Source of the DNA: a virus
Direction: 5' to 3' (one strand)
IMG/VR virus record: IMGVR_UViG_3300021090_000046
Location: 1 to 45,007 of that record
DNA length: 45,007 nucleotides
This document shows positions 40,236 through 45,007 of the stretch, piece by piece (position 1 is the stretch's first letter; every line of letters starts with the position of its first letter). Under the pieces are notes generated by a model. The model searched no databases. It was not told where the DNA came from and saw nothing but the letters and a program-made list of their open reading frames with translations. Position numbers and translations under genes: made by a program.

Positions 40236-41132
40236 TTATTTGCTAAGACCTACGATTAACTTTTTTCCTACTTCTTTGGAAGTTACCGATTTTCTTACTC
40301 TCCCATAAGCCCCACATTTGCATCTAAACAGAGGATACTTCGCTACCAGAGTATAAGAGAACTTATTCTCCAGCATTTCAACCTCTGAGCTTCCACAGTT
40401 AGGACATACAGGCTCTGTTGATTCCACATACAATCCCAAATTCGGATGCCCCTTTATCCAGGGACGAAGAATTACATATAATTCTTCAAGGGTTTCTACA
40501 TCCCCTATATTATATTCCTGCATATATGCTAAAGCTTTTTCATCCCCCTCCACACACTTCTTCCACAACTCGAAATCGGTCTCCTTCTTTTCTGGAAGAC
40601 CAAAGAATTTTGCCAAACCATTTAAACTATTGTGTGTAAATCCAAACTGCTTTTTAGCTACTACTTTGGTATCAATTGTTTGATAAGGACTTGGTGGAGT
40701 AAGTCCGTTTACTACAAATCTTGTATTCATGTTTGGAACATCAAAGGAATCGCCATTATGGGCAATTACTATATCTGATTCATCAAACAGTTTCCAAAGG
40801 CTTTTTACTATTCTACTGTCATCTTCGTTCTTTGCTTCTTTTCCTGTCAGTCTGTCTGTCATGATTTGGTCTCCAAAGAGCCATTTTGCACTCCATGTCA
40901 ACATGAACCATTCAGATATAACCTGGTCAGAGCCTACATTGCCCTTCCACACACTCTTCTGAAAAACATATGCCTGTAACGGTGATGTTTCAATATCGAA
41001 GATAAGTACCTTTGGCAATCTAATCTTAGGCGTATCCTCACCTTTTAGAAATTTCTTATAGCACTCTGGATGTGAAAAAGCCGAGTGTCTGTGTTTGCAT
41101 CTAAAGGTAATTGGATTTTTTGTTAAATTCAT
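40236..41132 (-). CDS. DEDD-family 3'-5' exonuclease with zinc ribbon
   Basis: A 298-residue RNase H-like nuclease. FDIET gives Asp46 and Glu48 (Exo I). IVIAHNGDSFDVPNM (about 121-135) is Exo II with its Asp. DTKVVAKKQFGFTHNSLNGLAKFFG is the helix before Exo III, and YNIGDVETLEELY near 215 holds the last Asp. The C-terminus has CPNC and RCKCGAYG, a zinc ribbon. The N-terminus carries CKHRHSAFSHPEC, possibly another metal site. It resembles the exonuclease domain of phage and family-B-like polymerases without the polymerase part. The probable role is DNA trimming or recombination. The start is coupled to the upstream gene (TAATG). Confidence 0.8.
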   Translation of the reverse strand: MNLTKNPITFRCKHRHSAFSHPECYKKFLKGEDTPKIRLPKVLIFDIETSPLQAYVFQKSVWKGNVGSDQVISEWFMLTWSAKWLFGDQIMTDRLTGKEAKNEDDSRIVKSLWKLFDESDIVIAHNGDSFDVPNMNTRFVVNGLTPPSPYQTIDTKVVAKKQFGFTHNSLNGLAKFFGLPEKKETDFELWKKCVEGDEKALAYMQEYNIGDVETLEELYVILRPWIKGHPNLGLYVESTEPVCPNCGSSEVEMLENKFSYTLVAKYPLFRCKCGAYGRVRKSVTSKEVGKKLIVGLSK

Positions 41133-41560
41133 TATAGGGTCTCCTTGTTTTCAACAAACTTTCTTTTTATATTTCTATGTCTATGCTTGCTCTTTATAAA
41201 GACTCTGATAGCTTCCACTTTCTCGTCCTCGAGTTTATACTTCTTGGCGATATAGTGAATATATCCCTCGTCTGTAAAGTAACCTCCAAGATAGAAGGCT
41301 ACCCTATCGCACACGGCATCGAAATTTTTAATAATAACTCTTCTGTTCTTACCGAGACTCCTGCTTACATCCTTTTTATAACTTCCATCACTTAGCATCT
41401 CTATAAGGGAAATCTCATATTCTGTGAGCGTTCCCATTTTTTTCAAATCCTGTACCGCTTTCTCTATAAGAAGCAGGTCATTGAATTCATCCGATTCTAT
41501 ATCAGCCTCGGAACGAATTTTCAAACTATTCGTCAAAAGGTTCTGGACTATCCACGACAT
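41132..41560 (-). CDS. HTH-like protein, sigma-region-4 style
   Basis: A 142-residue protein. The ATG at 41560 is chosen over a GTG at 41647 because AAAGGAG lies 6 nt upstream and overlap with the nuclease gene falls to 35 nt. Residues about 45-75 (LTEYEISLIEMLSDGSYKKDVSRSLGKNRRVI) have the helix-turn-helix shape of sigma-70 region 4 or LuxR C-terminal domains. The end is strongly basic (KSKHRHRNIKRKF). A transcription role, such as switching to late genes, is plausible but inferred. Confidence 0.5.
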   Translation of the reverse strand: MSWIVQNLLTNSLKIRSEADIESDEFNDLLLIEKAVQDLKKMGTLTEYEISLIEMLSDGSYKKDVSRSLGKNRRVIIKNFDAVCDRVAFYLGGYFTDEGYIHYIAKKYKLEDEKVEAIRVFIKSKHRHRNIKRKFVENKETL

Positions 41561-42242
41561 TGCTGGCTCCTTTCCCCAAGCATCCCTCCCTGTATGGGCA
41601 TTTATAACAGCTTCCGTTGAATAGTCCCAATCTTTCGTATGACTCACTTTTAACTGTCTTTATCATTCTTGGTATTATATTCTTAAATATCTCTTTTACA
41701 AATAGCTCATTACTGCCATTATAGGGTATCAAATTACCTTTGGACAGCGAAGCTACACAAATACTGTTTGGTGCTTTCCCTATCATTGTTCTATAAGCAT
41801 AATCATAAATTATACATTGAACATCATTCTCAAGATTTTTAGGGGGGTTGGATTTTGTTTTCCAATCATAGATATTTCCTGCTGAAATTCTGTCCATCTT
41901 TCCAACCAGAAACACATCATCGTACAATGAAAGTTTGAAAGAATATTCTATTTTATCCCCCTCTCCTACTCTATCTCTGAAATTCAAAAAAAACATGTCT
42001 ATGAAAAATTCAACGTTCTGCATATCTATTCTGTTAAGATTTAAAAAATTTCCTTCTCCCCTTGCTATTGCCAAAGCCATTCCCCTTTCTTTCCATCCAC
42101 GCTCCAGGGCAGAATGAACTACCTTTCCCACCTTCATTTCTCTGGTTGGCACTTCTGGAAACTGCTTTGTAAACCTATACAAAACTCTTTGAGGACATCG
42201 TATAAAATCTGAAATGCTTGATGCTGATAGATATACAGACAT
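41526..42242 (-). CDS. Cas4/RecB-like PD-(D/E)XK nuclease with Fe-S cluster motif
   Basis: A 238-residue nuclease. LSASSISDFIRCP with Cys16, GKVVHSALERGW (His43), VGKMDRIS (Asp117) and IYDWKTKS (Asp126, Lys128) give the motif order of Cas4 and RecB nucleases, and QCIIYDYAYR is the usual motif-QxxxY helix. Near the end CYKCPYREGC supplies three more cysteines, so four Cys can bind a 4Fe-4S cluster. Such enzymes cut single strands with polarity and support phage recombination. No CRISPR neighbours are present. Confidence 0.85.
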   Translation of the reverse strand: MSVYLSASSISDFIRCPQRVLYRFTKQFPEVPTREMKVGKVVHSALERGWKERGMALAIARGEGNFLNLNRIDMQNVEFFIDMFFLNFRDRVGEGDKIEYSFKLSLYDDVFLVGKMDRISAGNIYDWKTKSNPPKNLENDVQCIIYDYAYRTMIGKAPNSICVASLSKGNLIPYNGSNELFVKEIFKNIIPRMIKTVKSESYERLGLFNGSCYKCPYREGCLGKGASNVVDSPEPFDE

Positions 42243-42613
42243 TATACCACACTTCTTTCATTGGCACTAACTGTCCTCCAAACATCCAACATTTGTTTAT
42301 AGATTTCGTATTGAATTCTTTTTTGCTCCAATTCCGAAGATAGTCTAGCATACTCTTCTCTTATAGGAAGAAGCTCTCCTTCAAGTCCCGGATACTTGTA
42401 AGCATTGTCATAATAGGAAACTGCTACCGGCTTTCCGCTTACAAAGTATTTTTCATCTGACATTACAATTTTGAAACCATCAGACTCTTTGGCTTTTATT
42501 CTGGCTTCTACAGACATTCGACTAAAGGATAGAATTTTTATCTCGTCCGCCAGTTTCATAAAGTCCGACCAGTCCGGTATCTGTTCCAGCAATTTCTTTG
42601 CATTAGTTTCCAT
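42242..42613 (-). CDS. Hypothetical coiled-coil protein
   Basis: A 123-residue protein: METNAKKLLEQIPDWSDFMKLADE, a basic helix (SVEARIKAKESDGFKI), then an aromatic patch (AVSYYDNAYKYPGLEGE) and a helical C-terminus (EYARLSSELEQKRIQYEIYKQML). The ribosome site is GGAG 6 nt upstream. The start overlaps the upstream gene end by 11 nt, and the stop is coupled to the Cas4-like nuclease. A partner of that nuclease is a fair guess only. Confidence 0.5.
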   Translation of the reverse strand: METNAKKLLEQIPDWSDFMKLADEIKILSFSRMSVEARIKAKESDGFKIVMSDEKYFVSGKPVAVSYYDNAYKYPGLEGELLPIREEYARLSSELEQKRIQYEIYKQMLDVWRTVSANERSVV

Positions 42614-42989
42614 AATCTACTCCTGAATGTATTACCATGTATGTTCTCTCCTCGTATCTTACTTTCGTAGCTATAAATCCAGCAAACATGCTGACATATT
42701 TCTTCTGAAATTGATGCTCGTCCTTAAGTCCAGTTAATTCTAGTATGATTATACCATCATTTCTGAGTTCTGACAAGACCCTAAATAACCTTCTTACATT
42801 TACCCTGTTGCTAGGAAGAACTATATAATCAAACTTGTCTATACCATTTACAATTCCAGTTACGGGAAGATTTCTTTTATATAATTCATCTAGAAGATTT
42901 CCACTGTCTACAATAAAACCTATGGCTTCTCTGTGTAGAAAATTTTCAGTCTTAAGAATTGAGATTACATCGTTCTCAAACCCACTCAT
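42603..42989 (-). CDS. Rossmann-like protein, possible degenerate methyltransferase
   Basis: A 128-residue protein. IGFIVDSGNLLDELYKRNLPVTGIVNG and then DYIVLPSNRVNVRRLFRVLSELRNDGIIILEL follow a strand-helix order like the late part of a class I methyltransferase (an acidic strand, IVLP in place of the D-P-P-Y-like motif, then the ...LrpgG.iil strand). No glycine-rich SAM loop is seen, so it may be inactive or a different Rossmann fold. It overlaps both neighbours by 11-14 nt. Confidence 0.4.
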   Translation of the reverse strand: MSGFENDVISILKTENFLHREAIGFIVDSGNLLDELYKRNLPVTGIVNGIDKFDYIVLPSNRVNVRRLFRVLSELRNDGIIILELTGLKDEHQFQKKYVSMFAGFIATKVRYEERTYMVIHSGVDYGN

Positions 42990-43374
42990 CGTTTATCTTC
43001 CCTTCTATATCTTTCATGGTTTTGCACATTACCAGTATATCATCAAGGTCTAAAATATCCCGAAATTTTACATAAGAGACAAGTGCCAGTTGTGCTTCTT
43101 TGATAAATTCCTTTTCTCCTACATCATTATAAATTTTATACGGATTTAGTGGAAGGTCATCAATCCAGCCATCGAACAGGAAGGTAGAACTAACTACCTC
43201 ATGAATCTCCTCAAAAGGCAACTCAAGAAATTCCTCTATATGCTTATTACTTACTCCAGACACACAAAGTAAAAGGATGTCCATGTTTGCGAATAGTTCT
43301 ACAACCCACCCATCAATTCCAAAATGTTCCTTATAAAATGTCTTTACAGATTGCCAATCGAGTTTTGAATTCAT
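42976..43374 (-). CDS. Hypothetical protein
   Basis: A 132-residue acidic, helical protein. SVKTFYKEHFGIDGWVVELFANMD starts it. VSGVSNKHIEEFLELPFEEIHEVV has a helix-turn-helix look (a short loop with Gly/Ser before a recognition-like helix), but no family is recognised. The ribosome site is GGA 4 nt upstream. It overlaps the following gene by 14 nt. Its location among replication genes suggests an early function. Confidence 0.45.
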   Translation of the reverse strand: MNSKLDWQSVKTFYKEHFGIDGWVVELFANMDILLLCVSGVSNKHIEEFLELPFEEIHEVVSSTFLFDGWIDDLPLNPYKIYNDVGEKEFIKEAQLALVSYVKFRDILDLDDILVMCKTMKDIEGKINDEWV

Positions 43375-43382
43375 TTTATCCT

Positions 43383-43814
43383 TTAAATAGTTACTGTAGT
43401 TGCAGTATCCAATTCTTTCTTTAGCCTAGTAATTTCATTTACCAGCAAAGCAAAAACCTCCACATCCATAGTCATAAACACCTTCGAGCCTTCTTTGGCT
43501 CCAGCAAACTTTCCCATAAGTATTGGAATGGAATAAGAGGCGTCAGCCTCCATCTTTATTTTATCCAGCCACGCCTTCTTTAAAGCGAACTGTTTAGACC
43601 CTCCATATCCTGTCTTACATTCTACCTTGAAGCTTTTAGAAATGGATTTAACTTTTCCTCTAACATCAGAAGTCAGTAATGGTTCATTCAAAGACGTACC
43701 TAAAGCCCCACTACCTGGAATTCTTTTCCAATCGCTTTCGTTTATAAGCTGAGAAAGAATTTCTACAGCCAGCCTTTCAAAATCCGAGCCTTTTCTTTTA
43801 TTCTTGAAGGTCAT
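43383..43814 (-). CDS. Holliday-junction-resolvase-like PD-(D/E)XK nuclease
   Basis: A 143-residue nuclease. The motif set fits the archaeal Hjc and phage resolvase group: Glu13 in KRKGSDFERLAVEIL, GSGALG before SDVRGK (Asp50), then FKVECKTG with Glu65 and Lys67. It would cut branched DNA, resolving replication or recombination intermediates before packaging. The start has GGGAG 8 nt upstream and overlaps the upstream gene by 17 nt. Confidence 0.75.
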   Translation of the reverse strand: MTFKNKRKGSDFERLAVEILSQLINESDWKRIPGSGALGTSLNEPLLTSDVRGKVKSISKSFKVECKTGYGGSKQFALKKAWLDKIKMEADASYSIPILMGKFAGAKEGSKVFMTMDVEVFALLVNEITRLKKELDTATTVTI

Positions 43815-44022
43815 ATTTTATGCTCCCATCCAAAGTAAGAAGGGTTTTTTTGACAGGGTAGCTTACTAGAACCACACCACCTTCAATTTTCTGTATATAG
43901 TAATAATTAGGTATTATGCCCACTCTTTCTGCATATATAGCTAATTGCTCTTTCCATGTAGGAGTATTCTTGAAAAAAAGAATATTTCCTTTTAGCTCTC
44001 CTGTAGTTTTTACTTCTATCAT
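43798..44022 (-). CDS. Small hypothetical protein, possible resolvase partner
   Basis: A 74-residue protein: MIEVKTTGELKGNILFFKNT and then basic and beta-rich segments (YYYIQKIEGGVVLVSYPVKKTLL). The start overlaps the helicase stop as ATGA, so it is translationally coupled. The initial EVKTTG resembles the E-x-K part of PD-(D/E)XK nucleases, but no other nuclease motif is present. No family is recognised. Confidence 0.5.
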   Translation of the reverse strand: MIEVKTTGELKGNILFFKNTPTWKEQLAIYAERVGIIPNYYYIQKIEGGVVLVSYPVKKTLLTLDGSIKYDLQE

Positions 44023-45007
44023 GAGTCTGTTATCCTATTAGAAGGACCATCAAACTTCAAGGTTACTGTACCAGGAGGTCCATTTCTATGTTTTAGAATT
44101 ATGTATTCCATTAAATTTTTATACTTGGTTTCAGGATTATAGTATTCATCCCTGTACAATCCAACCACGAAATCAGCATCCTCCTCCAATGAGCCTGACA
44201 TTTTCAAATCAGAAAGAAGAGGTCTTTTGTTTTCTCTTTCCTCTACTTTTCTATTTAGTTGTGAAAGAATAATACTACAAATTTTTTTATCGTTAGCCAT
44301 AAGTTTGAAGAGGCGGGTCATCTTTCCTATTTCCTGCGTTTGATTGTCATCCCTGTCTGTAACCAACTGCACGTAATCCAGATAAACCACTTCAATTCCG
44401 TGCTTGTTCCTAAATTTGCTAACCGTAGCTTCCAAATAATAAGAGTCATTGGCTAGGAAATTGGAGTCTAGATAGATTGGAAGCTTCTTTATCTTTCCTA
44501 TGGACGCGTATACCGAATCAATCTGCCCCTGATTTAAGACTCCTAAACGAATATTTGTATTTGGAATTCCAGTATCAATGGCAATCAGTCTTTCCATTAG
44601 TTGCTGATTAGTCATTTCTCTCTCTATCAATAAGGTTGGAACTCCTGCCAAACCGTCTGCCAAAACGGAGTTACATACCAAAGCAGTTTTTCCCGCACCA
44701 GGTCTTCCAGAAACCACCATCAAATCTCCCGCACATTTCCCTCCAGTAGCCTTATCCAATTCAAGAAGAGTTTGTCCCCAAGTTATTCCCCTAATTCCTG
44801 GATTTTTAGTTCTTGCTAGAATTTCTTCATAGGTCTGTCTAGCAATATCTGATACATGAACAGTGGAAAGTGCTCCCCTGATTTCTGTAAGATTATCTAA
44901 AGCCTTTCTCGTATTGTTGATATAATCTTCTATATTGTCTGGATTTATCTTCGACTTATCCGCTCCAGTGGTGATTGATAAATACATTCTGGCTTTGTAG
45001 GATGCTA
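44019..45007 (-). CDS. DnaB-like replicative helicase, N-terminus off the window
   Basis: At least 322 residues. The frame is open to the right edge, and the ATG at 44987 has no ribosome site, so the true start probably lies outside. The RecA-like motor domain has Walker A GRPGAGKT (94-101 counted from that Met), the catalytic Glu in LLIEREM, Walker B VVYLDYVQLV, a motif H3-like SQLNRKVEER and SDLKMSGSLEEDADFV with the expected pattern. The C-terminus is ILKHRNGPPGTVTLKF. It would unwind DNA at the phage fork as a hexamer. It heads the replication block here. Confidence 0.9.
   Translation of the reverse strand, partial: ASYKARMYLSITTGADKSKINPDNIEDYINNTRKALDNLTEIRGALSTVHVSDIARQTYEEILARTKNPGIRGITWGQTLLELDKATGGKCAGDLMVVSGRPGAGKTALVCNSVLADGLAGVPTLLIEREMTNQQLMERLIAIDTGIPNTNIRLGVLNQGQIDSVYASIGKIKKLPIYLDSNFLANDSYYLEATVSKFRNKHGIEVVYLDYVQLVTDRDDNQTQEIGKMTRLFKLMANDKKICSIILSQLNRKVEERENKRPLLSDLKMSGSLEEDADFVVGLYRDEYYNPETKYKNLMEYIILKHRNGPPGTVTLKFDGPSNRITDS

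Noticed and set aside
1-45007. tRNA genes, integrase, attachment site or transposon ends
   Set aside because: None was recognised on either strand by reading; gene gaps are too short for tRNAs except the control region and late spacer, where no cloverleaf was seen.
44987-45007. ATG at 44987 as true helicase start
   Set aside because: No ribosome site and the frame is open to the edge; DnaB proteins usually have a longer N-terminal domain.

Overview
The window is a contiguous piece of a double-stranded DNA tailed phage genome of siphovirus type. The tape-measure protein is very long, a tail-tube protein and G/GT-type tail chaperones are present, and no sheath gene was seen. The DNA is AT-rich by eye, genes are packed with 0-40 nt gaps or short overlaps, and nearly every start has a GGAG-type Shine-Dalgarno. 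All three stop codons are used, so the code is standard bacterial. No integrase, excisionase or CI-like repressor was recognised. The host cannot be named. A GH25 muramidase with an SH3-like tail and strong Shine-Dalgarno sites would suit a Gram-positive-like host, but this is weak inference.

Almost everything is on the minus strand, so the genome reads from right to left. (1) 45007-39132: replication and nucleotide metabolism, with a DnaB-type helicase (cut by the window edge), a resolvase-like nuclease, a Cas4/RecB-like nuclease, a DEDD exonuclease, a dNMP kinase and small unknowns. (2) 39118-38873: a two-TM holin candidate, then a clear terminator and a promoter candidate. (3) 38746-33105: a zinc-ribbon protein that may be the small terminase, a small protein, an FkbM methyltransferase, three different glycosyltransferases and the large terminase. 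(4) 33103-25322: portal, protease/scaffold, decoration-like protein, HK97-like capsid protein, Ig-like protein, a frame-disrupted structural gene, an unusual 18-repeat protein and connector-region genes. (5) 25320-18805: connectors, a GT4 glycosyltransferase, tail completion proteins, tail tube, and tail chaperones joined by a -1 frameshift. (6) 18802-6545: tape measure, two hub-like proteins (one fused to a propeller-like region) and fibres. (7) 6532-5020: coiled-coil membrane protein and GH25 endolysin, ending in a terminator.

Between about 3.85 and 4.75 kb lies a short plus-strand island with richer G+C, its own promoter behind two perfect 22-bp tandem repeats, two small genes and strong hairpins. 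It looks like a moron or early-control cassette. It converges on the late operon across a spacer holding a four-run G-quadruplex motif and a C10 tract. Leftward from 3310 runs a set of small minus-strand genes, several with membrane segments, ending in a methyltransferase cut by the left edge.

The replication proteins copy DNA, terminase and portal package it into the HK97-like head, and the connector, tube, tape-measure and hub proteins build the tail. The glycosyltransferases and FkbM methyltransferase, embedded in the morphogenesis operon, probably decorate the virion, and the endolysin with a holin releases progeny. The most unusual items are the 18 x 20-residue repeat protein, the glycan-decoration cassette, the plus-strand island and the frame-disrupted structural gene.
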